Below, one piece after another: positions 26,267 through 35,043 of a stretch of DNA of 64,000 bases. A program made the translations under genes and the position numbers. The notes under the pieces were generated by a model. That model had not been told where the DNA came from. It saw only the letters and a program-made list of their open reading frames with translations, and did not search any database. The number at the start of each line of letters is the position of its first letter. Position 1 is the first letter of the stretch. Source of the stretch: Solibacillus isronensis (GTDB taxonomy: Bacteria > Bacillota > Bacilli > Bacillales_A > Planococcaceae); the NCBI RefSeq assembly GCF_023715405.1, contig NZ_JAMBOC010000006.1, positions 82,785 to 146,784 on the forward strand, in the 5' to 3' direction.

Positions 26267-27187
26267 ATGTTTTTTATGACAATTCAACAGTGGGAAAATG
26301 ATTTATCACAATGGATCCCTTCAACTAATATAAAAATAAATGAAACACTAAAAAAATATACGATGACAAAGCTTGGCGGTAAGGCAGATATTTTAGTGCT
26401 GCCGAATACAGAAGAACAAGCAGCAGCTGTCGTTAAGTATGCATATGAAAATAATGTACCGCTACTCATGCTGGGGAACGGCTCCAATATGGTCGTACGT
26501 GATGGTGGAGTACGTGGTATTGTCCTGCATTTTGCTTTATTGGACGAAATTCGTATTGAAGGTGATACGGTTTATGCGCAAAGTGGCGCATTGATTAAAG
26601 AAGTATCAAAGCAAGTCGCAGCTCAGAGCTTAACCGGTTTTGAGTTTGCATGCGGAATTCCAGGTTCAATCGGTGGAGCAATGGCAATGAATGCCGGGGC
26701 TTACGGTGGTGAGGTTAAAGACATCGTTACAACTTGTAAAGTACTAACACCGAAAGGAGAGCTTCTTGAGCTGAACAACGAGCAACTGGAGCTTTCTTAC
26801 CGGAAAAGTATCATTGCAAAAAAAGGCTATTTCGTACTGTCTGCTACGTTTCAGTTAGCACATGGTGATCAAAAGCAAATAGATGAGAAGATTGCCGATT
26901 TAACGTTCCAGCGTGAATCGAAGCAGCCGCTAGAATACCCTTCGGCGGGCAGTGTATTCAAACGTCCACCAGGTTATTTTGCAGGTAAGCTTATTCAGGA
27001 TAGTGAATTGCAAGGTAAAGGTGTCGGAGGGGCAGAAGTTTCTACAAAGCATGCAGGATTTATCGTCAATAAAAACAATGCTACGGCAAAGGACTATATC
27101 GATACAATTCAAATGGTACAGCGTGTTGTAAAAGAGAAGTACGATATCGACTTGGAAATGGAAGTAAAAATCGTCGGTGAAGACTAA
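26267..27187 (+). CDS. murB: UDP-N-acetylenolpyruvoylglucosamine reductase
   Basis: A protein of about 306 aa carrying out the second committed step of peptidoglycan precursor synthesis (NADPH-dependent reduction to UDP-MurNAc). FAD-binding motifs LGNGSNMVVRDGG and GIPGSIGGAMAMNAGAYGGE, the YRKS segment, and PSAGSVFKRP with the catalytic Ser (about residue 228) are present, as in type IIb Gram-positive MurB. Two ATGs, 26267 and 26276, are possible; AGGA at 7-base spacing favours the first. Confidence 0.95.
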   Translation: MFFMTIQQWENDLSQWIPSTNIKINETLKKYTMTKLGGKADILVLPNTEEQAAAVVKYAYENNVPLLMLGNGSNMVVRDGGVRGIVLHFALLDEIRIEGDTVYAQSGALIKEVSKQVAAQSLTGFEFACGIPGSIGGAMAMNAGAYGGEVKDIVTTCKVLTPKGELLELNNEQLELSYRKSIIAKKGYFVLSATFQLAHGDQKQIDEKIADLTFQRESKQPLEYPSAGSVFKRPPGYFAGKLIQDSELQGKGVGGAEVSTKHAGFIVNKNNATAKDYIDTIQMVQRVVKEKYDIDLEMEVKIVGED

Positions 27188-27211
27188 TCTTGGATGATAT
27201 AAAATGACTTC

Positions 27212-27249
27212 AACTCGTGCTAATTTAGCGCGAGTTCTCTTTTTTTTTA
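27212..27249 (+). terminator. terminator of murB
   Basis: AACTCGTGCT/AGCGCGAGTT stem followed by TCTCTTTTTTTT. Confidence 0.85.
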
Positions 27250-27289
27250 ATGATAATTAATATGAGATTACATAAAAGGAGTAAGAAAG

Positions 27290-28048
27290 ATGAAATTTAT
27301 TTCGTGGAATGTGAACGGGATTCGTGCTTGTGTAAATAAAGGATTTTTGGATTATTTCCGTGAAATGGATGCGGACTTTTTCTGTATCCAGGAAACGAAA
27401 TGCCAGGTAGGACAGATTGATCTTCAACTGGAAGGATATTATCAATATTGGCATTCAGCAGTGAAAAAAGGTTACTCCGGTACAGCTGTATTTACGAAAC
27501 ATGAACCGTTAGCAGTGTACTACGGAATTGAACATGAAATTGCGGCAGATGAAGGCCGCATCCTTACATTGGAGTATGAAAACTTTTATTTAGTAAACAC
27601 GTACACACCGAATGCTAAGAGAGATTTAACTCGTCTGGAAGAGCGGCTGCAATGGGAAGACCGGATGACACTATATTTGAAGGAACTTGATGCGAAAAAG
27701 CCCGTCATTTATTGTGGAGATTTAAATGTTGCACATAGTGAACTGGATATTAAAAATGTGAAATCCAATATCGGGAACTCCGGATTTACATATGAAGAGC
27801 GCGGAAAGATGACAGAATTACTTTCAAGTGGATTTACGGATACGTTTCGTCATTTCCATCCGGACTTAACCGACCATTTTACATGGTGGAGTTATATGGC
27901 CAAAGTACGTGAGCGAAATATCGGCTGGCGCATCGATTATTTTATTATATCTGACCGACTTGTTGAAAAAGTAGAGGAAGCATCTATACATTCAGAAATT
28001 TTAGGTAGCGATCATTGCCCTATCGTATTAAAATTAAAAACGGTGTAA
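27290..28048 (+). CDS. exoA: exodeoxyribonuclease III / AP endonuclease
   Basis: A 252-aa EEP-family nuclease that cuts at abasic sites in base excision repair and has 3' exonuclease activity. Catalytic motifs are visible: SWNVNGIRA (residue 4), IQETKC with the metal-binding Glu (about 34), YCGDLNVAHSELD (about 144), WRIDYFIIS and the terminal GSDHCP (about 244). AAAAGGAG precedes the ATG. No obvious partner on either side. Confidence 0.97.
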   Translation: MKFISWNVNGIRACVNKGFLDYFREMDADFFCIQETKCQVGQIDLQLEGYYQYWHSAVKKGYSGTAVFTKHEPLAVYYGIEHEIAADEGRILTLEYENFYLVNTYTPNAKRDLTRLEERLQWEDRMTLYLKELDAKKPVIYCGDLNVAHSELDIKNVKSNIGNSGFTYEERGKMTELLSSGFTDTFRHFHPDLTDHFTWWSYMAKVRERNIGWRIDYFIISDRLVEKVEEASIHSEILGSDHCPIVLKLKTV

Positions 28049-28125
28049 GATGAATAGACTAATAGAAACAGAACTTTTACAGCATAATAAAGCTTTGTAA
28101 AAACAGAAAAAAAGAGGTGGAATTT

Positions 28126-30537
28126 ATGGCACAACAGGCGAAAAAGTCAAAAGGGCGCAAATTTATAAACATCGTCATTTGGGCAGTTGGGATTTTAATT
28201 ATTGTAGGTGGTGCAGCGGTAGCAGGATTGCACTTATACGTAGCAAATTCTAAACCTGTCATTGAAGGTGAACTCGCGGTATCGATTTTAGATGATGATG
28301 TTGAAGTTACGAGAGATGGTGTAGGGGTTCCACACATTGTGGCCAAGTCTGATGCGGATCTTTACCGTGCACAAGGCTATGTGCAGGCACAGGATCGTTT
28401 ATTCCAAATGGATTTAGCGCGCCGCCAAGCAAGTGGTATGTTAGCTGAAGTGGTAGGGGAATCTGCAGTAAATACAGATAAGTTTTTCCGTACATTCAGT
28501 TTACGACATGCTGCAGAGTTATCATGGGATGATTATGATGCACAGTCAAAACAAATTCTTGAATGGTATGCGGAAGGTGTAAATGCTTTTATCGATGAAG
28601 TAAAAGGTACGAGCAAACTTTCATATGAATTCAAACTACTAGGGTATACGCCTGAAGCTTGGACACCGATTGATTCATTGACAATTGGTAAATATATGGC
28701 ATATGACTTAGGCGGAAACTGGAATCAGCAAGCTTTCCGATCATGGGCAATGCAAAACTATACACAAGAACAAGCTGAAGAATTATTTATAGAGTACCCA
28801 GAAAACGCTCAATCAATTATTGAAGCAAATTTAAATCTGGAAACGGATATTGCAAGTGCCATTCCGACAGATTACTTACCGTCAGAACATAACGGCAGTA
28901 ATAACTGGGTTGTAAGTGGCGAGCTGACAAAATCGGGTAAGCCATTACTTGCAGATGATCCACATCTAGGATTAAGCACGCCATCTGTATGGTATCAAAT
29001 GCATCTGGAATCACCTGAACAAAATGTTAGTGGTGTAATTTTTGCAGGGATCCCTGGAATTATTCTTGGGCATAACGAACAAATTGCATGGGGCGTAACG
29101 AATGTGAACCCGGATGTACAAGATTTATATATTGAAAAACCAAACCCTGAAAACCCATATGAATTTGAATATGACGGTGAATGGGAAGAGGCAACTGTCC
29201 GACAAGAGCCGATCAAAGTAAAAGACGGTGAAACGGTGGACTTTGAAGTTGTGGAAACACGCCATGGCCCAATCATTTCTAACATTATGTTAAAAGATAC
29301 AAAAATGAAAGAGCAGTTCTCTATGCAGTGGACAGCACTGCAATCAACACAAGAATTAAAAGCAGTATTAGGCTTCAATAAAGCGACAAATTGGGAAGAG
29401 TTTGAAGTTGCGCTAGAGGACTTTAAAGCACCGGCACAAAACTTTGTGTTTGCTTCAACTGATGGAACAATTGCTTACAAAGCAAATGGTCTAGTACCAA
29501 TCCGTAAACAAGGTACAGGTTCATTACCGGTGCCAGGTAACTCGTCGGAATACGGCTGGGAAAGCTATATCCCATTTGATGAGCTGCCAACTGTTATTAA
29601 TCCGGAAGAAGGCTATATTGCAACAGCAAACAATCAAGTTGTAGGTGATGAATACCCTTACCATATTTCAAATCTTTGGGCACAGCCTTATCGATATGAG
29701 CGAATCGTAGAAATGATTAAAACACCGATGTATGATGAGGAAACAGGTGAATTATTAAAGCTTTCTGTTGCAGAAATGAAAGGTATGCAAATGGATAAAA
29801 AGAATTTGCATGCCGCAGAATTTTTACCGGGCTTGCTTGAAACGATTAAAGCTCAAGATAATGAAGACAAGTATAAGAGTGTCATTACTCTCCTGGAAGA
29901 ATGGGAGTATTATGATGACAAAGATCAAGGTGCACCACTTGTGTACCACTTCTTAATTGAAAATATGGAAAAAGCATTATTCCAAGATGCAATGCCGGAA
30001 GATGTTTACAAATTAATGCCTGGCAAATCGCAAATTACAGACCAAATGCTGCGTGATGCATATGCAGGCAATCCGGGTGTCTGGATTACAGAAGAAGGCG
30101 GACTGGATAAATTTGTTTATACTGCATTCGAGGATGCTGTAACAAAGATTAAAGGTAAATTTGGGACGTCTGTTTCAAAATGGAAATGGGGCAGCTATAA
30201 TCAGCTGACATTTGATCATCCATTAGCAAGCGCATCGGACTTTTTAGCGGACTATGTCAACCCTGAAAAGCTACCGGTTGGCGGTTCTAGTGTTACCGTG
30301 CAAGCAGCTTCTGAAGATGGCAACGGAAATGTAAATCACGGTGCATCGTGGCGCTTTGTAGCTGACTTGGATAATTTAAAATCAGCATATCATATTGTCG
30401 GTCCAGGACAGAGCGGACATGTGAAGTCTAAATGGTATGACAACCAGACTTCAAACTGGGTTTACGGGCGCTATCATAAAACGAAAATCAATGGCGATAT
30501 CGATCATGGTTATGAATTGATATTAAAAGCTGAGTAA
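28126..30537 (+). CDS. penicillin acylase-family Ntn-hydrolase, membrane anchored
   Basis: An 803-aa precursor of the penicillin G acylase family. A basic N-terminus and one membrane helix (about residues 14-36) suggest a membrane anchor and outside location. The autoprocessing Ser nucleophile lies in NGSNNWVVSG, Ser258, which would give an alpha chain of about 220 residues and a beta chain of about 545. The family cleaves amide side chains of beta-lactams, acyl-homoserine lactones or other N-acyl compounds; the natural substrate is unknown. An upstream in-frame GTG overlaps GAGGTGG, so the ATG at 28126 is used. Confidence 0.9.
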   Translation: MAQQAKKSKGRKFINIVIWAVGILIIVGGAAVAGLHLYVANSKPVIEGELAVSILDDDVEVTRDGVGVPHIVAKSDADLYRAQGYVQAQDRLFQMDLARRQASGMLAEVVGESAVNTDKFFRTFSLRHAAELSWDDYDAQSKQILEWYAEGVNAFIDEVKGTSKLSYEFKLLGYTPEAWTPIDSLTIGKYMAYDLGGNWNQQAFRSWAMQNYTQEQAEELFIEYPENAQSIIEANLNLETDIASAIPTDYLPSEHNGSNNWVVSGELTKSGKPLLADDPHLGLSTPSVWYQMHLESPEQNVSGVIFAGIPGIILGHNEQIAWGVTNVNPDVQDLYIEKPNPENPYEFEYDGEWEEATVRQEPIKVKDGETVDFEVVETRHGPIISNIMLKDTKMKEQFSMQWTALQSTQELKAVLGFNKATNWEEFEVALEDFKAPAQNFVFASTDGTIAYKANGLVPIRKQGTGSLPVPGNSSEYGWESYIPFDELPTVINPEEGYIATANNQVVGDEYPYHISNLWAQPYRYERIVEMIKTPMYDEETGELLKLSVAEMKGMQMDKKNLHAAEFLPGLLETIKAQDNEDKYKSVITLLEEWEYYDDKDQGAPLVYHFLIENMEKALFQDAMPEDVYKLMPGKSQITDQMLRDAYAGNPGVWITEEGGLDKFVYTAFEDAVTKIKGKFGTSVSKWKWGSYNQLTFDHPLASASDFLADYVNPEKLPVGGSSVTVQAASEDGNGNVNHGASWRFVADLDNLKSAYHIVGPGQSGHVKSKWYDNQTSNWVYGRYHKTKINGDIDHGYELILKAE

Positions 30538-30551
30538 TAAAATTGAATCAG

Positions 30552-30581
30552 TCCTCCCTTTTTAAAAAGGGGGGATTTTTT
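30552..30581 (+). terminator. terminator of the penicillin acylase gene
   Basis: TCCTCCCTTTTT/AAAAAGGGGGGA hairpin followed by TTTTTT. Confidence 0.85.
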
Positions 30582-30773
30582 ATATTTAAATGTTACTTTG
30601 ACGTTTAAGTTTTGATATAAGGAGAATAGTAGTGCAGTAAATATTTTAAAGTGAGTTAAAATGCAGAGGTGAAAATTACTAATTTAAAGTAAAAAAGTCA
30701 CATATGCTAATCGAAATGTTTGAGTTAAATTACTTGGCGTTATATGATTAGAGAAGAGAATCTGGTTTTATAA

Positions 30774-31073
30774 ATGGGGCGAAAGATGACAATGTCAGGT
30801 ATTAAATTAATAAATGTAACAGAAGAAATTGTAAAAGGGCTTGTTAGTTTTCTGCTGCATGGCGTTGAATATCAAACATTTTGCCATTGTGAACAATGTG
30901 AGATGGATGTGAATGCAATTGTTTTAAATGTATTGCCTGCTCGTTATGTTACATCGGATGAGACGAGAGATGCTGTATTTAAACAAATGAGCACCCCGGA
31001 ATATCTTGAGGAAATCAATAAACAAATTATCCATGCACTTCACATCGTAAAACAATATCCTAAGCACCCATAA
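30774..31073 (+). CDS. comFB: ComFB-family protein
   Basis: A 99-aa protein of the late-competence ComFB family: TEEIVKGLVSFLL, then a CHCEQCEMDVNAIVLNVLPARYV core (about residues 37-59) with the paired Cys motif and the LPARYV segment. ComFB domains have been reported as cyclic-dinucleotide receptors in cyanobacteria. It stands alone here, away from comFA/comFC. The start is uncertain: ATGs at 30774, 30786 and 30792 are all in frame and none has an ideal ribosome site. Confidence 0.82.
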   Translation: MGRKMTMSGIKLINVTEEIVKGLVSFLLHGVEYQTFCHCEQCEMDVNAIVLNVLPARYVTSDETRDAVFKQMSTPEYLEEINKQIIHALHIVKQYPKHP

Positions 31074-31143
31074 GAAATGATTTCAATGCGTTAATTATGT
31101 ATATAAGCAGTCATGATCAAGTTTTGTAAAAGATAAAATGAAG

Positions 31144-31190
31144 AGGTTATTCAATTAGGGGCATACTAATTGCAATAGCCTTTTTCTTTT
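31144..31190 (+). terminator. terminator of the ComFB gene
   Basis: AGGTTATT-CAATTAG/CTAATTG-AATAGCCT hairpin followed by TTTTTC. Between here and mntR the interval (to 31385) holds only the mntR promoter. Confidence 0.8.
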
Positions 31191-31323
31191 AATGCCTTTT
31201 AACGTAGGGAGACTTTAAAATTGCCACTATTCACGTCGATGGCTGACTAAATTGCTTCCTGTGTAACCATAGCCGAATTGTTATGAAACTGAGCCTATGA
31301 ATTTAAGCGTTTACTGTTTTCAG

Positions 31324-31353
31324 TTAACTTTTTGCGTGAAATTGTAGTAAACT
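31324..31353 (+). promoter_or_regulatory. putative mntR promoter
   Basis: TTAACT (31324-31329), an 18-bp spacer and TAAACT (31348-31353), about 33 bp before the mntR start. No clear MntR operator was seen. Confidence 0.45.
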
Positions 31354-31385
31354 GAAAGAAGCAATTGGAAAGAGAGGGAACAGCT

Positions 31386-31805
31386 ATGCCAACACCTAGC
31401 ATGGAGGACCACATTGAACAAATTTATCTACTAATTGAACATAAAGGGTATGCACGTGTGTCCGATATTGCGGAAGCTTTATCTGTTCTACCTTCCTCCG
31501 TTACAAAAATGGTGCAGAAATTAGATAAAGACGGCTATTTAATATATGAAAAATATAGAGGCTTAACATTAACGCCAAAAGGGCAAAAGTTAGGAAAGAG
31601 ACTTGTTCAGCGACATGATTTGCTGGAGCAATTTTTGCGTTTAATAGGGGTTGATGAAGAACGTATATATGAAGACGTTGAAGGTATTGAACATCACTTG
31701 AGCTGGAATTCCATTGATCGCATTGCGGATCTTGTACAGCTTTTAGAAGAACAGCCTCAAATGACGAAGAAGCTGGAAGAAATGAAATCAAATCATAGTA
31801 TGTAA
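31386..31805 (+). CDS. mntR: manganese-responsive transcriptional regulator MntR
   Basis: A 139-aa DtxR-family repressor, almost superimposable on B. subtilis MntR from [14 protein letters not shown] through [11 protein letters not shown]. The N-terminal winged helix and the metal ligands (Asp8, Glu11, His near 77, and the Glu-x-x-Glu-His of VEGIEHH around 99-103) are present. It represses manganese import and activates export when Mn is high. The first 21 bases of the longest frame precede the AGAGAGGG site, so the ATG at 31386 is the start. Confidence 0.97.
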   Translation: MPTPSMEDHIEQIYLLIEHKGYARVSDIAEALSVLPSSVTKMVQKLDKDGYLIYEKYRGLTLTPKGQKLGKRLVQRHDLLEQFLRLIGVDEERIYEDVEGIEHHLSWNSIDRIADLVQLLEEQPQMTKKLEEMKSNHSM

Positions 31806-31831
31806 TGATTGACAAGAAAAAGGAGAATATG

Positions 31832-32689
31832 ATGAATCAATTAATAAAATCAGGACAAGTAGTGGAATTAACGGTATTGGAAGAACAAGGGTCACGTTAT
31901 ATTTTAACAAATGGTGAGTTGGAAATTCCCTTAAATGCATCAGATGTAGCTGAAACAATTGCGATAGGCGATGTTTTAAAAGTATTCCTTTATACGGATC
32001 GCCGTGGAGACCTGCAGGCAACGACAGCCATTCCGCATATTACAGAAGCGGATTACGGTTGGGCACGTGTATTGAAAGTAACAAAAGAAGGTGCCTTCTG
32101 TGATATTGGTACATCCCGCGAAGTATTAGTACGTGCTGAAGACTTGCCGGTGATTGAAGAGGTATGGCCGGAAGCAGGAGATCATTTGTATATTACATTA
32201 CGTACAGATCGCAACGGAGATTTATTCGGTCGTTTAATTACAGAAGAAAAAGTTAATGACATGTATGAAGGCGCAGCGGAAGACATGTTCAATAAAAACA
32301 TTACAGCTCGACCATACCGTCTATTACCGGTAGGATCGTTTTTATTAGGGGTTGAAAATCCTTATCGTATTTTCGTCCACGAATCGGAAATGAAAGCTGA
32401 GCCGCGTTTAGGACAAGAAGTGCAAGTGCGCATTATTGATGTGAAGGAAGATGGCTCGTTAAACGGCTCGTTTTTACCTCGAAAACATGAGCGTTTAGGT
32501 GATGATGCTGAGAGAATCTTTGCATATTTGGAAAGTGTCGGCGGAAAAATGCCGTTTGGCGATAAATCAACGCCAGAGGAAATTTCTGAAATGTTCAAGA
32601 TGAGTAAAGGTTCGTTTAAGCGTGCACTAGGTACTTTAATGAAAGCGCGCAAAATTACGCAAAAAGACGGCTGGACAGAAATCGTTTAG
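31832..32689 (+). CDS. cvfB: CvfB/YitL-family RNA-binding regulator
   Basis: A 285-aa protein with repeated S1-like beta-barrel modules (residues about 1-65, 66-140 and 150-215) and a C-terminal winged helix (TPEEISEMFKMSKGSFKRALGTLMK), the CvfB layout known from S. aureus and S. pneumoniae, where it binds RNA and affects virulence gene expression. It follows mntR after 26 bp and is probably co-transcribed. ATGs at 31829 and 31832 both follow AAGGAG; 31832 has better spacing. Confidence 0.9.
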   Translation: MNQLIKSGQVVELTVLEEQGSRYILTNGELEIPLNASDVAETIAIGDVLKVFLYTDRRGDLQATTAIPHITEADYGWARVLKVTKEGAFCDIGTSREVLVRAEDLPVIEEVWPEAGDHLYITLRTDRNGDLFGRLITEEKVNDMYEGAAEDMFNKNITARPYRLLPVGSFLLGVENPYRIFVHESEMKAEPRLGQEVQVRIIDVKEDGSLNGSFLPRKHERLGDDAERIFAYLESVGGKMPFGDKSTPEEISEMFKMSKGSFKRALGTLMKARKITQKDGWTEIV

Positions 32690-32700
32690 ATACAACTATA

Positions 32701-32738
32701 AGTAAAAGGGGAAATGTATATGAAACCTTTTACTTTTT
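32701..32738 (+). terminator. terminator of mntR-cvfB
   Basis: AGTAAAAGG/CCTTTTACT stem with a 14-nt loop followed by TTTTTTT. Confidence 0.82.
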
Positions 32739-32808
32739 TTATTCGTATTAATTAGAGAATGTATAGTAGAATTGGACAACATATACATTCGTAAAGGGGG
32801 ATTTATAA

Positions 32809-33723
32809 ATGAGACAAAAATGGATGGGTGTTATTGCAGCATTCGCGTTATTGATTTCTTTTGTTTTACCAATGAGCGCTTCTGCGGCAACTACAGAACA
32901 AAAAAATCCAATCAATGAAAAGCTCGGCGTACCAATCGTTGTTTACGGAGGTAATTTATCTGCTGATGAAAAAGAAACAGTAAAAACTGCTTTGCGTGTG
33001 GATCAGGAAACAGAAATAGATGAAATTACAATTTCAGGACAGGATTTAGCAAAATATATAAAAGATAGTAACCCAAGTTCACGCATGTTCTCATCTGCTA
33101 AAATTACACGTCAAGATGCAGGCAAGGGACTTACAATTAGTATTGTAACACCAGATAATATTACACAGGTAACATCGGAAATGTATGCAAATGCCATGTT
33201 AACAGCAGGTATTGAAGATGCGATTGTGGAAATTGCAGCACCTAAACCGGTAACAGGTCACTCGGCATTAGTTGGGATATATAAAGCATATGAAGCAAAA
33301 ACAGGTGAGACATTAGATATTGAGCGTACAGATGTCGCGAATGACGAATTATCTGTTGCAACATCAATTGCTGAATCGGCAGGAGTTTCAGATGCACAAG
33401 TTTCGGAATTATTAACAGAAATTAAGAAAGCAATTGCTGAAAATAAACCGGCAACAAAAGAAGAAGTTCAGCAAATTGTTGAAGAACAGTTGAACAAACT
33501 GCAAATCAATTTAAGTGAAACAGACCGTCAGCTTTTAGTGGATTTAATGGACCGAATCAGTAATTTGAATATCGACTTCAGTAAATTATCTTCACAGCTT
33601 TCAGATTTGACTGCAAAGTTCGATGAGAAGTTCGGTGCAATATTAGAGGATGAAGGATTTTGGCAAAGCGTCAAAAACTTCTTCAATAATTTAATCGATA
33701 CAATTTCATCTTGGTTCAAATAA
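32809..33723 (+). CDS. secreted DUF1002 protein (YpuA-like)
   Basis: A 304-aa exported protein. A Sec signal peptide ends at SASA-A (about residue 26). The body is a DUF1002 domain, as in B. subtilis YpuA; the C-terminal 90 residues form amphipathic helices (SETDRQLLVDLMDRISNLNIDFSKL...) likely to be coiled coil. Function in the family is unknown. AAAGGGGG precedes the ATG. Single gene with terminators on both sides. Confidence 0.88.
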   Translation: MRQKWMGVIAAFALLISFVLPMSASAATTEQKNPINEKLGVPIVVYGGNLSADEKETVKTALRVDQETEIDEITISGQDLAKYIKDSNPSSRMFSSAKITRQDAGKGLTISIVTPDNITQVTSEMYANAMLTAGIEDAIVEIAAPKPVTGHSALVGIYKAYEAKTGETLDIERTDVANDELSVATSIAESAGVSDAQVSELLTEIKKAIAENKPATKEEVQQIVEEQLNKLQINLSETDRQLLVDLMDRISNLNIDFSKLSSQLSDLTAKFDEKFGAILEDEGFWQSVKNFFNNLIDTISSWFK

Positions 33724-33737
33724 AATAGTCATTCAAT

Positions 33738-33770
33738 GAAAGCACTCATAATCGGGTGCTTTTATTTTTA
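33738..33770 (+). terminator. terminator of the DUF1002 gene
   Basis: AAAGCACTC/GGGTGCTTT hairpin followed by TATTTTT. Confidence 0.75.
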
Positions 33771-33820
33771 TTGAAAATTCAAATTATGGTATATTGTGAA
33801 GTACAGAAGGAGGGAGAAAT

Positions 33821-34102
33821 ATGGAATTTATTTATAAAGACAAAGGGAACAACTATGGTGCTCTGGAATACGAATTGAACGGTCAGCGTGTTGCTGAGAT
33901 TACTTGGGTTTTACGTGACGGTGTCATGAATATGGATCATACGTATGTATCTGATGTGTTACGCGGTCAAGGGGTAGCTAAAAAGCTTTTAGATGCCGCT
34001 GCGGATTACGCTCGAGAAAACAATTACAAAATGAATGCCATTTGTTCATATGTCGTTTCTTCATTCCAAAAAAGTGACGCGTATGACGATGTAAAAGTAT
34101 AG
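33821..34102 (+). CDS. small GNAT-like N-acetyltransferase (Acetyltransf_CG type)
   Basis: A 93-aa minimal GNAT fold. The HTYVSDVLRGQGVAKKLLDAAADYA segment (about residues 42-66) is the acetyl-CoA-binding motif (R-G-Q-G-V-A), and a conserved Cys follows (about residue 70), as in the YidJ/AtAct-like group. The substrate is unknown. AGGAGGG precedes the ATG; its terminator is shared with the convergent small gene. Confidence 0.85.
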   Translation: MEFIYKDKGNNYGALEYELNGQRVAEITWVLRDGVMNMDHTYVSDVLRGQGVAKKLLDAAADYARENNYKMNAICSYVVSSFQKSDAYDDVKV

Positions 34103-34110
34103 CAATATAC

Positions 34111-34150
34111 AAAAAACACGATTTTCATTTTTTTAGAAAATCGTGTTTTA
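34111..34150. terminator. bidirectional terminator
   Basis: AAAACACGATTTTC/GAAAATCGTGTTTT perfect 14-bp stem flanked by A and T tracts, between the GNAT gene and the 34-aa minus-strand gene. Confidence 0.9.
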
Positions 34151-34192
34151 TTATGGAATTATAATTTTCTTTTGATTTATTGTCATGTTTAT

Positions 34193-34297
34193 TTAAAATC
34201 CTACCAATAATAAAATCAAAGCAGTAATAACTCCTGAAACACCGAGAAGAGTAAGAATTTCCGTACCTTTATATGTAATTTCTTTGTTTTGGAACAT
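34193..34297 (-). CDS. 34-aa single-span membrane peptide
   Basis: A short gene read on the minus strand: an ATG at 34297 preceded by AAAGGAG with 8-base spacing. The peptide has a polar, lysine-containing N-terminus (MFQNKEITYKGTE) and one hydrophobic helix to the C-terminus (ILTLLGVSGVITALILLLVGF with glycines). The good ribosome site, the clean membrane helix and the terminator shared with the convergent gene support expression. It is divergent from a sigma-B-type stress gene. I do not recognise a family; the topology would be N-terminus inside. Confidence 0.6.
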   Translation of the reverse strand: MFQNKEITYKGTEILTLLGVSGVITALILLLVGF

Positions 34298-34373
34298 GTT
34301 GAACACTCCTTTATTTCCCTTATTTATATATATTTACCCAGTTCAGGTAGTTTTTACTCCTATAACAGCCAAT

Positions 34374-34398
34374 GTTTTAAAAGAATTTCGCAGGGTAT
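34374..34398 (+). promoter_or_regulatory. sigma-B-type promoter of the YtxH-like gene
   Basis: GTTTTA (34374-34379), a 13-bp spacer and GGGTAT (34393-34398), against the sigma-B consensus GTTTAA-N12-14-GGGTAT: 11 of 12 positions match, with an exact -10. Confidence 0.75.
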
Positions 34399-34451
34399 AT
34401 TAATTTATATGAAAAGGTAAAATAAATTCGGAATTAGGAGGTAATATTATT

Positions 34452-34859
34452 ATGGCTAAATTAAAAGGTAAAGGCGTTGTAGTTGCAGGATTATTAGCAG
34501 GTGCTGCTTCATTTTTAAGTAAAAAGGAAAACCGTGATAAAGCAATGGACTATTTGAATAAAGCAAAAGGTAAAGTAAATGAAAGCGGTGGAGTTCAGGG
34601 CTTGATGCAAAAAGTCCAAGACAAATCAGCTGGTTACAGTAACGAAAATGCGCATCCGTCATCGACAGGAGATTTAGATACAAATATGGCGAAATCGGCT
34701 TCTGTCGGAAAAGATGATTACAAAGAAGAATCATTGGAAGATGTTGCAATGACAGCAGGAGAGGTTGCAGACCATACGTTAGAAGGTAACCAAATGGTCG
34801 AAGAAGGCGCTCAAACAACAACTGATTATTATAATCATGAACAGGATAAAAGAGCATAA
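34452..34859 (+). CDS. YtxH-like general stress protein
   Basis: A 135-aa protein. Residues 1-25 are a short glycine/alanine-rich hydrophobic segment (GVVVAGLLAGAASFLSKKENRDKA), the YtxH-type start; the rest is hydrophilic, rich in Glu, Asp, Lys and Ser, and probably disordered or helical. YtxH-type proteins are sigma-B-dependent stress proteins in Bacillus, which agrees with the promoter upstream. AGGAGGT precedes the ATG. Molecular function is unknown. Confidence 0.7.
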   Translation: MAKLKGKGVVVAGLLAGAASFLSKKENRDKAMDYLNKAKGKVNESGGVQGLMQKVQDKSAGYSNENAHPSSTGDLDTNMAKSASVGKDDYKEESLEDVAMTAGEVADHTLEGNQMVEEGAQTTTDYYNHEQDKRA

Positions 34860-34884
34860 GCAAACCGATGAGTGTTATAAAAAC

Positions 34885-34917
34885 AAGGTAGGCGGGAAAT
34901 TAGCCTCCTTTTTTTAT
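34885..34917 (+). terminator. terminator of the YtxH-like gene
   Basis: AAGG-AGGC/GCCT-CCTT hairpin followed by TTTTTTT. Confidence 0.8.
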
Positions 34918-34978
34918 GATGTTGGGGCTGGGTAATGTCTAGAAACACTTTGAATAAGGAATTAAACTTCAAAACAAT

Positions 34979-35032
34979 AAAAAAAGGGTTTGTCTGAAAC
35001 GTTTTTAAATCGTTTCAGACAAATCCTTTAAC
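34979..35032 (-). terminator. terminator of the CoA-transferase gene
   Basis: AAAGGATTTGTCTGAAACG/CGTTTCAGACAAACCCTTT on the minus strand, followed by a T-run. Confidence 0.9.
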
Positions 35033-35043
35033 ATGTATAAAGA

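Noticed and set aside
31280..31320. TGAAAC ... CGTTTA before mntR as a sigma-W promoter
   Set aside because: The spacer is 18 bp, too long for the consensus, and a sigma-A-like promoter lies closer to the gene.
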